64,000 nucleotides of DNA from Drosophila miranda (taxonomy: Eukaryota; Arthropoda; Insecta; Diptera; Drosophilidae), in assembly GCF_003369915.1 (NCBI RefSeq), contig NC_046673.1, positions 5,316,001 through 5,380,000 of the forward strand. The letters run 5' to 3'. The notes under the pieces are model-generated. The model ran no database searches. It was not told the origin of the DNA and was given only the letters and a program-made list of their open reading frames with translations. The stretch's first letter is position 1, and the number at the start of each line of letters is the position of its first letter. This document shows, piece after piece, positions 13,437 through 24,848 of the stretch. Made by a program: the position numbers and the translations under genes.

Positions 13437-16400
13437 CTGAAACATTTTTGTTGAAAATTAGCGAGGGAGCAATAGGAAAGGGTATATAAATACGTATATT
13501 TCAGGGACGTTTAACATACTCGAATTCAAAGATCTATTGTGCCCTCTTTATCCGTCTTAAGAGAACTGAGATTAGCTTTCTCAGCTGTGAAGGATATAAT
13601 TTAAAGTAACTTGCAACCGAGAAAAGTGCAAGTGCATTGAGTGTATGCAAACTGGATAGAATCGGTTGATATCACATCCACTAACTTTTGAATTCTGAAT
13701 ACCACATCTGTTTCTCTATCTTTGCAGTGATTGCCGCTGCTGAGGTCTCCGACTTCCAGACAGATGCACCATATGGTTCGACTTATCGGGTTAGAAACAC
13801 GTTTCTATTCCATTCTACCTTCATTCCTTACATTCTTTTCTTCTTTTCGAGCGGAAGAGGATATCAGCCAGTTCGATTAGGCGGAAACAAACATTGATAG
13901 CAAGTTGTTTGTTTCTGCGCTTTAATAAATACATTATTCATTTTCGTAGAAGACATTTCTTTGTTTACCGTTGATTTACGGTTGCGATTTCCCCATCGAC
14001 AGATTGTAATAAAATTGCAAAACAATATATTAATCATGAATTTGTCAACCGATAACCGATGAGTCATGATCAAAGGACGAGGAGAATGAAGAGGACTGCC
14101 ATTTGCGTTATTGTGTGATTGTGTGCGTGGGGTTCCTATCAGGAAACCAGCACTAAAGAGGAGAGGAACAGGGTAAAAGCAAAGAATGAGTTCAGCGAAC
14201 CTTTCGTCATCGTCATCAAGCGGGGAAAGAGATTAAACTCAAATTCGACTCATGACTGGGGTTCGGGTTCGGTTCGGTTCTCTTTCGTATTTCTTTTGTT
14301 TTATTTTCTGGCCGCCGTTATCAGGGCGTTACGGAGAACGTTCTTGAAGAATGCTGGCCGTTCGGTTGGGGCTGAAACCGAGGCCGTGGTCGGGCTGTTA
14401 AATTGCATTTTATCACGTTTATTTTTAGTTGCAAAATTCGAACTAAAGGTCCCCTTGGTCCCAGGGTCCCAGTGTGCGTGCCCCAACCCATGCTTCACTC
14501 ATGTCCGCTATCAGCATTATTATTTCCACAAAGAATTTGCTTTGTCCGCCTTTCATCAATATCGAAATCAAGTCATCAAAGTAGTATTGCTTCTGCATCC
14601 CGATAATTGAACAGCTGCAAGCGTTACAAGGGCAGCGACCGCACCAAAACCAACAAATCTATATACATACATATGTACATATATGTATGTATGTATGCAT
14701 GTGTATATTTCTATGGATGTATTGTGCATTTACAGACCATAAATGGTTTTAAAGCTGCGCCTAAAGCGGATAGCCAATCATTGTGGATTGACTACTACTA
14801 ACGGCCTCCTGTGGCAAGGCACCTCACCTCAGTTCTCTGCGCCACTCCAAAAGTTCAATCCAACCCACTCCACTCCCCCAAGCTAAGCTCAACCAAGGTG
14901 TATCTATACGGGGTTGCCTATTTTATCGCTCTCTCTCTCTCTCTTTTTGCGACAATTGCAATTGATACAAAGTATGCAATTATTGTGGGAGCGGGAGCGC
15001 TCTCTGCGCAATCCTCACATTGCACAAGGACAGTTCAAGTCTCTGAGATTGTTTATGCGTAGCCATCTGATCATGATTACCAATTGATCGTGAACTATTA
15101 AATGCTGATCGTCCATTGAAATCTTTAGCGATTTGCCGTCGATTAATTGACATCACATAAACGGGGTTTCGTATTAGTCAGCTCCTTGGCAGGCAGCAAA
15201 ACAAAGGAGAATCAACATGCAACTCTGCATACATACAAAATGAGTTGATTGGAATGGTGATGTGTGGTGTGGGGAGACGGGGTGGATAGGATGAAGTTTG
15301 CCGTGAATCAACTGCCAACTTCGAAATATGGTCGCCCCGCTTAAAGCGACCGATGAATCATCAGCCGACGTTTGCCGTTGGCATTGCCATTGCCGGCTCT
15401 GTCGTTGTCGCCACGCCACCGCCACCGCTGCTGCTGCTGCTGCTGCGGTTTGCCAGCTCGTATTGCTGTTGTTGCTGCCGGTGCTCTGGCTCTGCCCACA
15501 CACTCTCTTTTGCTGCTTCTTTCCAGCCGTCTTTTGTCAGCTTTCCACAGCTCACAGCGCTCTTTCCAACTCTCTTTCTTTCTTTATTTTTTCCTGTTTT
15601 TGTTAATTTTATATCTTGTAGTGCTTTTGGGTTTATGACTTTGCTTGCTGATTGGAGCTCTTAACGAGGGGGAGCCCATGGAGGTGGAGTCGGCGCCAAG
15701 CTGCCAACAAAAAATTAGTTTTGGACACATTTGAAAGCCCAAATGAGTCAAAAGAGTGCTGATGCGTGGCAAAGGCCAGACGGAGAAGGGAGCGAGAAGA
15801 GGTACCAGGCGAAGTTGAGGCACAGCACCGAGTAGAAGCAGACGGGCAGCAGCAGAGCGCAGAACGAAATTCGAAAAAAGGGGAGAAATGACAGACACGT
15901 CCGTTTTACACCCTCGCCAGCGTGTATCGGCGCCTGTGTGCCTCGCCAGAATCAGCCGCAGCCAGCGTCGCCAACTCCTGCGGCACGTACAAAGATACAT
16001 ATGTACATAAAATATACGTACATATATATAAAAATATACGTACATATGCATATCAATACATATACATATAAGCGACAGAGAAATTCACAGTGAATTTTAA
16101 ATATGCACATATGTACATATACATATACATATGCAGGCGGCAAAGGCTACTCATCCGTCTGTTAAATTTTTTTCATTTTAAAAATTTATTTTACGATAAC
16201 AAATTTGAAATTGGTGACAGCATAGCCAGCCACTGCAAGCGCCGCTGCCACGCCCCGCAAAAAGAGACACACACATGTGCATGTGCATGACTTGCGCGCA
16301 AGCCGTAGTTTTCGTGGGGAGGATATTAAGCAGCGTCAAAAGCGCCCCGCCCAAAGCAACAGACACATACAAGCAGGCGTATAAAAAAAACGAAGTAAAA

Positions 16401-16825
16401 AAATGCCGGCCGGCACGCTCAGGTAGGGAGAGGCAAAAGAAAAGCTTTAACCTCACACACACATAAAAGGAAACTGCGACAAAGGCGGTTGAACAGCTGC
16501 GTTTTACAAGGGGCGAGAGGGAGAGAGGTATAAAAGCCAAACCTAACGGGTAAACCACCATAATAAATATTTATAACAAATCTGAGAAATCTCTCACTCT
16601 TCCTCATACTCATCATTTCTGCAATCAATGAAGAAGCGCAGTCAACAAAAAAAACCAGTTAAGTGCTTTTTTTACTCTCTTCTGTCTTCTGCTTCTTCTT
16701 GCAGATTTCTTTTGGCCGTCTGCCACAATGGAAGGAGAATTGAAAATAAATTGCCGGCCCACAATAAAAGGAGAGGGGGGCGGTGGCGGATGAGAATTAA
16801 AATAAATAAAATGTTAGGCTCACCT
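13437..16825 (-). other. Probable first intron of ciboulot (3.4 kb)
   Basis: It is bounded by the TTTCAG acceptor at the cib ATG and a candidate GTGAGC donor at 16825-16820. It includes a CTG-rich stretch (15370-15480) that creates spurious Leu/Cys ORFs, TATG repeats (14660-14700, 15985-16135), short CT runs and no convincing conserved exon. The splice pairing is inferred, not shown by transcript data. Confidence 0.4.
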
Positions 16826-17090
16826 TAAGTTGTTTTTTGTTTGGTTTGGATTCACAAAAAAAAGATACCGGTGATGTGTAGCTATCTGGCTAGGTTTGGT
16901 TGGCTCTGCTCTATATATATTTATATATAAGCGGTATACACTATGCAAATTTTTACACTTGATTTGAGAAATTAATTTTCATTCAATTCGGTCGCGGAGA
17001 GAACAAGCTAACTAGATGGACGTCAAAACTGGACTTGAATCAACTTTAAAAAGTTGAAAAAATTAATTGCGCTCCGTGGTAGTGTGACCG
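16826..17090 (-). promoter_or_regulatory. Candidate ciboulot 5' UTR exon and promoter
   Basis: A perfect core-promoter motif 1 (CGGTCACACTA on the minus strand, 17090-17080) is followed about 250 bp downstream by ACTTAAG|GTGAGC, a good donor in the cib direction. No start codon with a long ORF follows, which fits a noncoding first exon. cib is the next minus-strand gene and lacks a 5' UTR on its first coding exon. An alternative is an independent noncoding transcript. Confidence 0.45.
17080..17090 (-). promoter_or_regulatory. Core promoter motif 1 (M1BP/Ohler-1 type)
   Basis: The minus strand reads CGGTCACACTA, an exact match to the YGGTCACACTR consensus. It is flanked by several AAATATACC/GGTATATTT units (17105-17152), as is the Xpac promoter. 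Confidence 0.6.
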
Positions 17091-17099
17091 GGAATTCGT

Positions 17100-19900
17100 C
17101 GATAAAATATACCGTCGGACCCTCAGAAATATACCAAAATATACCGTAAATATACTGGCGAACTCAATTTCTATTTTAAATATTCCGTTTTTGATATTCC
17201 GTGGAATATTACTAGCTATATAGAACATTTAGCCATGCCCACATAATTTTATCCAATTAATGAACCTATTTTCTAATTGACTAGTTTCCTTTAAACACTT
17301 GCTTTTATTGCATTTTGTTTTAGGTTTAGGTTTTGGGTTTTAGCGAAAATGGTCAAACAAAAAAAAAAAACGAAAGAGGATAGTCATTCCTATTGTTCCT
17401 ATAGATGAAGCATTGTGCCATGCCCACATATTTTTATACGATCTATGAGTCAATTTTTTACTTAACTGGCTTATTCTAAATACTTGGTTTTATTGGATCT
17501 TGTCTTAAAAAGGTTTTAGCGAAATCAAACAAAAAACGAAAGAGGATAGTCGTTCATATTGCTCAATTTAGAGATTCCGTTAAATAATTCTGGCTAACTA
17601 AAATCCTTAGTTTTGCCCACATAAATTTAAACCGTTGATGAATAAATTTTCTTCAAGATTGGCTAGTTTTTAGTCCTTGCTTGTATTGTATTTTGACTAA
17701 AACAAGGCTTAAACAAAATAGTTCAACAAAAAAAAAAAACTGTCGCAATGTTGCTGGTATTTGAAGACATCATTCGCGTATAGGCCATTGTATACCCTAT
17801 TTCGTTAATTTAATATGAAGATCCTTTTTTCCGAACTGTTTTAAAAACGTAATGTTTTAAACGTAAACATATAATTAGTATCTTGTAAATACATATATAG
17901 CTCCTTATACCTATTCTTGGTCTCTGTAGGATGACAATAAACTGCAAAATATCATTGTGATATTTAAAACAGAGACTAAATTGTTTTCGCCTTATTTGGA
18001 GACTGGGATAACAAAAATATCCTTCATTCTATAACATCCATTTTCCCCAGGGTATGCCCAGAAACATTTTGCGGGAATGGCTCATTCTCGTCAACCGGTT
18101 ATTACCAATAAATACTCGTTTTCGATCTTACCTCGAATATTACTAGCTATACATGTAGATCTTTAAACTTTGCCCACTTAATGTTATATGATTACTGAAT
18201 CAAATTTGTTTAAGATTAACTACTTTTAAGTACTTGCATGTATTTTATTTTGACAAAAACACGGTTTCAACAAAAATGTTCAACAAAAGAAACAGTCGCA
18301 ATGCTGTGTCGTCAATGTTGCTGGTATTTGCAGACTCATTTCTTGTCAACCAGAGTATGGGCATTTGTATACCCTATTTCGTTAATATTATATAAAGATA
18401 CTGTTTTCCTAGCTGCTTTCAAACGTAATTAATAAAGACCTTGTCTTAGATTGCATTTTTTTTGACCATTCATGCATTAGATTAGTGTATTATATATATA
18501 TCCTGATCCCTGTACCAATTCTTGGTCTCTGTAAGAAGACCACTTATCGCAAAATATCGTTTAAAACAGAGACTGACTAGTTTCTGCATTAATTAGAGCC
18601 TGGGATGACAAATATTTTCTCAGTTCTATAACATCCATTTCCCCCAGGGTGGAAATTATGGAATTAATAACATGTTTAGGTATGGAATGGGACTCATTTG
18701 TTGTGAACCGGGTATTGCAAAATGTATCATCCGTCGAATTTTCCAAGCTATATAGATCTCTCAGCTTTGCCCACTTAAATTTATCCCACTAAATAATACA
18801 TTTTCTACAAGTTTAATTACTTTTATTCTGTATTGTATTTTGACTAAAACTCGGTTTACAAGTTAATGTTGCCCGCAACACTGTGTATGGAATACGCAAT
18901 GGTCTCTGTAAGAAGACATAAGCGAAATAGCTTTAAAACAGAGACTAAATTGTTTTCGCCTGGGGTGACAAACATGTTCTCAACTCTATAATATCCTTTC
19001 CTAGGGTATGCAACATGGAACGCGATTTTGGCATTAATTTAATGTTGCTGCAGCAACATGTTTTGCATTTCATTTTTGACGATTTCATTGACCGAAAGCA
19101 AAAATCGCGTCGATCCGTTTTAACCGTTCGTAGTTTGGCGGTATATTTAAAGAAACTAAGTTTAATTGGATATATTACATGTGGTGTATATCAAATACAT
19201 ATTTAAACTAACTTATCAGTACCAATTTTAATAGTAGTCCTGCTTTGTTGAAGTGGCCAACATGACAAGTACCTGCTGAATAGCCTGATGGCAGGAAACG
19301 GCCGCTAATATTCCCCAAAAATTGGGGCATATTCACCATAAGTCTATATCCAAGTACAGTAATTTAAGTACATCATTTAAAAGTATGGAATGAGATTCAT
19401 TGTTGTCAGCCGGGTAAAAGAGGTCTTACCCGATTCAAATAAATACCAAAATATACCGTCTCATTTTCAAAATATTCCTCGTTTTTGATCTTCCGTCGAA
19501 TATTACCATCTATATAGAAAATTTAGACATACCAACATAATTTTATACGATTGATGAATCAATTTTCTACTTAACTGGCCTATTCTAAATACTTGCTTTT
19601 ATTGGATTTTTATATACCGTTGAAATTAAATTGACAAAATATACCATTATATACCGTCGGTTCAATTTTTACCTCAAATAATACCGAAAAGTATTAAAAA
19701 TACCAGAAACGGTCACCCTGCTGTCTGGCCCTCAGAAATATACCGAGGTTTCTCATATTCCTCATATTTGATATTCGGTTTTATAAATAAATTTCCTACA
19801 AGACTGGTTATTTGTAAGTTCTCATCTTTTTTGGGTTTTTTATAAAATAAGGTTCACGCGAAAACGGTCAATAACAATTTCCACAAAATTAATTGTTGTA
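17100..19900. repeat. AT-rich block of degenerate interspersed repeats (cib-brn intergenic)
   Basis: Two unit types alternate. Unit 1 contains AATATTACTAGCTATATAGA, then GCCCACATAATTTTAT, then TTTTAGCGAAA and CAAACAAAAAA; clear copies begin near 17200, 17415, 17610, 18140, 18735 and 19500. Unit 2 contains GTCGCAATG, then GTATACCCTATTTCGTTAAT, then TTGGTCTCTGT and ACAGAGACT; copies are near 17740, 18295 and, partial, 18890. Flanking pieces carry CCCTCAGAAATATACC. No coding potential was found. The units could be an old noncoding transposon family or a decayed satellite. Confidence 0.7.
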
Positions 19901-20743
19901 GATATTAATTACACGCTAAAAACACATTTGCTACATATTAATCACAATATTATGTAATTATTGAAAGCGACACCTGAAGGGGAAATGTGTATGTTGTTGA
20001 TAAGTTTGGCCGTTTTTTTTTTTTTTCAGATAAGCCTGATGCCAGTGTGAACAACTTTTTTACATTCTTTTTTTCCATTTTTGAAACAGTTTGGATTTTG
20101 ATGTAAAACGATCATGAATTCGATGTTTACTGCGAATTAGTATTCGATGTGGCCGTTTGTGCCGTTTGGCTTTCTAGTCTAATTATTTGTACTCCAAGTG
20201 TCCTTGGCTTGACTTGACAATATTGTATCGTTTGTATATGTAACACAAAATGCTTGTAAATTATCCTTATGGATAGTTCATATAAGCTATAAGGTAAGAT
20301 AATAATATTAATATTTTATATATATTTAATATTATCTGGCTAAAATTTAAAATTTTCGAATTACCAAATTGTTATTTGATAGAAGAATCTTTTGAATGAA
20401 GCTTATACACCCTAAAAGTGATACGACCAATAAATATATTTCCAAACAGGGCCATCTACCATCTATATTTTGTTACCGTCAGGATCGGACGAGTTCTAGT
20501 GAGTTCATGACTAGTAAAATGTCACAAGTCGTAGATTCAATAGTGACAGAAACAAAACTGTAGTTATTATTTGATGGTTACTGCTTAAAAGGAAGAGTAT
20601 GATCATCGATTAATATATTTACACATTTTGGCTTACATATATGTACTTTAAAAAGGCTTGGTTTTGATCTATGTACGTCAAAATACATCTGTATATACAG
20701 TCGAGTGGCTCGGGTTATTGTCCGTAGCAGTCAGAGGCGTGTG

Positions 20744-21700
20744 CTACGCGTAGTTCGCCGACCGGCATTCGTTCCACACCTGCACCATTTCTTCAGGATC
20801 GCTGAACCCGTGCGATGCTATCACGTTGCTGTAGCTATCGGGCCCGGAATAGTGGGGTCTGTGGAAAAGAAAGCCGTCGCAGTGGTGGACGGGAATACGC
20901 GCTTTGAGCGCCACAATGCCCAGATAGATGTCATCGAAGCGGAACACGGGAACTCGCATGCTAGTCTCGTACATCTCGAGCAGGGCGCTGCGGGAGAGGA
21001 TAAAGGCACCAGCCGTCACATACGGCGGCCACTTGTCGAACGGGTACTCCTCCAGCGAGACATACCATTTGCTAAACTTGTGACGCAGTGGCGACGTCTG
21101 AAACACGTAGCCGGCAAATAGCAGATCCGGATGGTGGGTATTCCGTCCACGGCCGAGGAACCGCAGAACATTCTTAATAGACACATAGTAGTCGTCGTCG
21201 ACGAACATATAGAAGTCGCTCTGGTTGAAGTGCTCGCTGGCCCAGCGCATGCCCATCATTGTCTTGATGGTGTTGTTGAAGTAGACATCCACAAAATCTG
21301 CGTGTACAATGTCCCCATGCTGCTTGGCCTCCCGGCCCACATCGTCCATGCTGTCCGGGGAGGTGCCCAGCAGGAAGGCGCGACGGATGTGAACGTCGGA
21401 GAAGCGGAACTCATAGCCCCATGTCTTGCGTATAGCCTGGCGTCGCCGCACATTTCCAATTGCGCTTTTGACCAGTATAGTCAACCGGGGCGGATCCACG
21501 CCCGTGAATGCGGGCATTTTCAGAAATTCGTAGCTGGAAATTCCGGAGGAGGCCAGGCCCTCATCGTGCAAGGGATAGTAGAAGTGTTGCTCAAAGTCCA
21601 GCTCATGCAGATGCGTCAGCAGCCCGCAGAAGTCGATTAGGAATATGATGGGAATGGCCAGTGAGCATTTTAGCAGCAATTTATAATGTTTATTTAACAT
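20744..21700 (-). CDS. brn: Brainiac, beta-1,3-N-acetylglucosaminyltransferase
   Basis: Golgi type II membrane glycosyltransferase (GT31) that adds GlcNAc to Man-Glc-ceramide in arthro-series glycolipid synthesis; needed for Notch/EGFR-dependent epithelial patterning. It is a single exon of 318 residues, close to the roughly 325 I recall for D. melanogaster. It has a short cytoplasmic tail, a signal-anchor at about residues 9-29, then GT31 motifs: RRRQAIRKTW (85-94), the DxD motif VDDDYYV (DDD at 168-170), WPPYVTAGAFILS (224-236) and FDDIYLG (255-261). The start ATG at 21700 gives the expected cytoplasmic tail. It lies between two repeat blocks. Confidence 0.96.
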   Translation of the reverse strand: MLNKHYKLLLKCSLAIPIIFLIDFCGLLTHLHELDFEQHFYYPLHDEGLASSGISSYEFLKMPAFTGVDPPRLTILVKSAIGNVRRRQAIRKTWGYEFRFSDVHIRRAFLLGTSPDSMDDVGREAKQHGDIVHADFVDVYFNNTIKTMMGMRWASEHFNQSDFYMFVDDDYYVSIKNVLRFLGRGRNTHHPDLLFAGYVFQTSPLRHKFSKWYVSLEEYPFDKWPPYVTAGAFILSRSALLEMYETSMRVPVFRFDDIYLGIVALKARIPVHHCDGFLFHRPHYSGPDSYSNVIASHGFSDPEEMVQVWNECRSANYA

Positions 21701-22479
21701 TAGTGTTGAGGATATTAAGTTAGAGCTCGAGAAACACCGATGTTAACATCGATGTCATCGATGGTTAGGTGTACACTGCCGACATCGAATTTTTGTCTCA
21801 ATATATTTAATCTAATTATTTAAATTTAAATACAAATTCTTTTCTATTTGCTTATTTGTTGCCGGATACTATGTTGAATGGTCTTTGTGATAGGTATACC
21901 CTTTCTAACCAAGTAATTTAAAGACCTCCCGTTGTACCTGTTCTATTTGATCATCTTATTCGATACATATCTAATAAGTTGCAAGGTGTGCGACATAGAG
22001 AGGGGCGTAATTTGTGGTATACAAAATATGTGAATTAGAGCGAGAAATACATCGATCTTTGCGGACATCGATGTTTACGATGTTTTTCAAATTTTCGCTC
22101 GAAATCAACCCTTTAAGAATGAATAAAAATTACAATGTTAAAATATTAAAAATTAAAAAAAAAAAAAAACTTTGGTACTTAAATACTCAACTTTTGCTTC
22201 AGGTATTCGCGCAAGCGTTCAAAAATATGAAATCTATTAATTATAAATTCCCATTCGTTCACTAGGGATGAGCTATTGAGTTTTAGGCACAACTCAGTTT
22301 TTACTTTATAAAGGATAAGGGCCTAGTGGTGCCAAAAAGTTAAGTTATGGTTCGATTTTCCGAATATTTTATTTTATGGCTGAGGGAAAATTAGCATATA
22401 TAAATCCTTAAAGCAAATACTTTAAACTTATTTGATGATTAGATCAATCATATTAATAATTTGAGTTATTGAGGTAACA
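21701..22479. other. brn upstream region
   Basis: Contains ACATCGATGTCATCGATGG just upstream of brn (about 21748-21766) and another ACATCGAT pair at 22049-22072, which are DRE-like ATCGAT clusters. Otherwise AT-rich, no ORF of note. Confidence 0.35.
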
Positions 22480-22815
22480 CATGTCAGTGTGGTTAGAAGC
22501 TTTTAAGATGCTTCTTATTTAAATATAATTTAACAACGATATTTTGCCATTAGTGGTCTTCTTACAGAGACTAAGAATGAGTATCGGGATCAGGATATAC
22601 AGGAATCTAATCAAATCCATGAATACGTCTACATACATAATACATATCAATTTGAGAAAATTTATTTATTAATTACCTTTGAAAAACAGTTTGGAATACA
22701 GTATCTTTATATTAAATTAACGAAATAGGGTATACAAATGCCTATACTCCGGTTGATAAGCAACAAGTCTTCAATTACCAACAACATTGATGTGACAACA
22801 TTGCGACTATTACAA
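22480..22815 (-). repeat. Inverted copy of the 17-19 kb repeat unit
   Basis: Read on the minus strand, 22810-22690 matches 18295-18405: GTCGCAATG, CAATGTTG, GAGTATAGGCATTTGTATACCCTATTTCG. Around 22560-22600 the AGAGACTAAGAATGAGTATCGGGATCAGG part also matches in inverse orientation. brn therefore sits between oppositely oriented copies of one repeat. Confidence 0.75.
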
Positions 22816-23134
22816 AATCCTCAAAATCACGGATATCATAGTTTCCAATCCTTGACGGAGAACGATTGAAAATTGAATAAGTTTAGCGCAGTTAAGGTGA
22901 AAGATATCGTGTTTCCTTTTTTTGTTTAAGTTCAGAGGAAAGATGGCATGGATCTGCAAGAAGAATTTACAATCAGTAATATCTTCCGCCATTTACCTCA
23001 AGTCGTTGAACTGTTTAAATAGAGGGGGATTAAGTGGGCTAAGTTCTTTCTTTCATCGGTATATTTACAGTATGTTTTAAAAATGAAACGGTATATTTCT
23101 GAGGGTCAGACGGTATATTTTATGGATAAATCCG

Positions 23135-23145
23135 CGGTCACACTG
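23135..23145 (+). promoter_or_regulatory. Core promoter motif 1 of Xpac
   Basis: CGGTCACACTG is an exact YGGTCACACTR match, 73 bp before the Xpac ATG. It is preceded by two GGTATATTT units and GAGGGTCAGA (23090-23122). The position suits a TATA-less, M1BP-type housekeeping promoter. Confidence 0.7.
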
Positions 23146-23217
23146 AAAAGTATAGAAATAGTTTACGAATTGGAATTTTTTGTTGCTTGGCGCCCGAAAA
23201 GAATTGGTTGTGGCAAA

Positions 23218-24156
23218 ATGTCAGAGGAAACAGCCGCAGTGGTGGTAGCCCCCTCCACTCTCACCACAGCCCAGAAGTCACGCATTGAGCGCAATCTGGC
23301 CAAGGCCCAGAAGTTGCGAGAGGCCAAACTCGTCTCGCATCCTTATAGGGAACTCGGCAAGTAGGTTTGACCTTACCATCGTAAGCTAACATCGCAGAGC
23401 TTACTCTCCATTTGATTTCTTTGTAGAAACCTTGGCGATACTCAACTAGAGGAAGGGCCGAGTCAGGGCACCTCGGTTATCAAGGTGCAGGGCACCAAAT
23501 ACATCGACAGTGGCGGAGGCTTCCTGCTGGAACAGCCTGTGTTGCCTGCGGCTGGAGCGGGAGCTACAGAAAAGCCAGAGGATGGCGCAGTTCCAACTAT
23601 CGTGGACGATGCCATTGCCATACCGGTGGTGTACGAGGAGTGCCTCGATTGCGGCGATCCGTTTGTCGACTCATATCTGTTTAATAATTTTGGACACTCG
23701 GTGTGCGACAAGTGCCGGGACACCGAGGAGCGCCACTCGCTCATCACCCGCACTGAAGCCAAGGCCGAGTATCTTCTAAAAGATTGTGACTTTGACAAGC
23801 GCGAACCGCCGTTGCGCTACATTAGCCGCAAGAATCCCCATAACGTTCGCTGGGGAGAGATGAAGCTCTACCTGCACTCGCAGGTGCAAAAACGGGCCAT
23901 GGAGGTGTGGGGCAGTGAGGAGGAGCTCGTCCGTCAACACGAGGGACGGGAAGAGAAGCGCGAGGTAGGAAAGGCCCGGAAGTACAACAAACAGATGAAG
24001 CAGCTCCGCATGGAGGTCCGCAGCAGCATTTACACCAAGAAAACGCATGCCATACACGAGCACGAATTCGGGCCGGACACCTACAATGAGGAAGAGGACG
24101 AGTATACGCACACCTGCCTCACCTGTCCCTACACCGAATCCTACGAGAAGATGTAG
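23218..24156 (+). CDS. Xpac: DNA repair protein XPA orthologue
   Basis: Nuclear damage-verification and scaffold protein of nucleotide excision repair; binds damaged DNA, RPA and ERCC1. Exons 23218-23360 and 23427-24156 join in frame to 290 residues (66-nt intron). The XPA C4 zinc finger is intact: C120-X2-C123-X17-C141-X2-C144. It is followed by the conserved basic/aromatic DNA-binding domain (TRTEAKAEYLLKDCDFDKRE, then RWGEMKLYLHSQVQKRA). The C-terminus ends with a second Cys pair (HTCLTCPYTESYEKM), also typical of XPA. The ATG at 23218 is the first one downstream of the motif-1 promoter that opens this frame. Confidence 0.96.
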
Positions 24157-24402
24157 AATATCCTGTCGCCACACCTAAGAGGAAAACCCATAGATTCTTC
24201 ATTTAAAAACTTATTTCGCCATAGTTTGTAAGACCCTTGAGAGGAAACCTTTTGAATTTGATTTAAAAATGTATTTGAATGCTGTTTTTACCGCCAAATG
24301 AATGAAATATATTGGAAATTGCTAATATTTTTTTTCGGGCCAGCCGCTGAAGAATAACCGTAACTTTAACATTATTATTGTATGAGCAGAGAGAGCCGCC
24401 TA
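24157..24402. other. Xpac 3' flank up to the BEL element
   Basis: About 250 bp with no ORF. It ends at the presumed LTR start. No TSD could be tested because the other end of the BEL element was not found. Confidence 0.4.
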
Positions 24403-24726
24403 TGTTGTAAAACGTTGACGTTCTGCAGAGCTGCTGCGCTCTCCCGCTAAAGGGGCTCTCTGCCGCCGCCACTTCGGCAACTACTTTGATCTGCTGCCGC
24501 CACTTCGGCAATCACTTTGATCTAACGCCGTCGTCTATAGTTTAGTTCTATGCTAACCCCTCTGCGCATTGGTTGAATATCGATCTCGCATAAAGTTTAT
24601 CTGGCAACAGCAAGCAATCGGCTTCCGCTAAGCCACCAAGATTAAATACGAATTATAAAGTTTAACCCAAAATCTCTTTTCATTTTTGAAACACATAGGT
24701 GCTAAAAAAGCTTGGCATCTCAAACA
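24403..24726 (+). repeat. Probable 5' LTR of the BEL element
   Basis: Its right edge is fixed by the adjacent primer-binding site at 24727. The left edge (TGTTGTAAAACG) is the best TG at a plausible length, but no second LTR copy is available to confirm it. Confidence 0.5.
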
Positions 24727-24848
24727 TTGGTGACCCCCCGACGTGATATAAAACCATTGCTTAATCGCGTTCCGTTAAAACACTTATTATTTATACAATA
24801 TTTTGTTGTTGGGTAGTTTAACTACCAACAAATACATTTGGTTGCACG

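Noticed and set aside
15174..15664. Leu/Cys- and Gly/Ala-rich ORFs in several frames
   Set aside because: Produced by a CTG/GCC-rich low-complexity stretch in the presumed cib intron, open in all frames.
20705..21640. Plus-strand ORFs of 138 and 169 codons over brn
   Set aside because: Shadows of brn, which carries all GT31 motifs on the minus strand.
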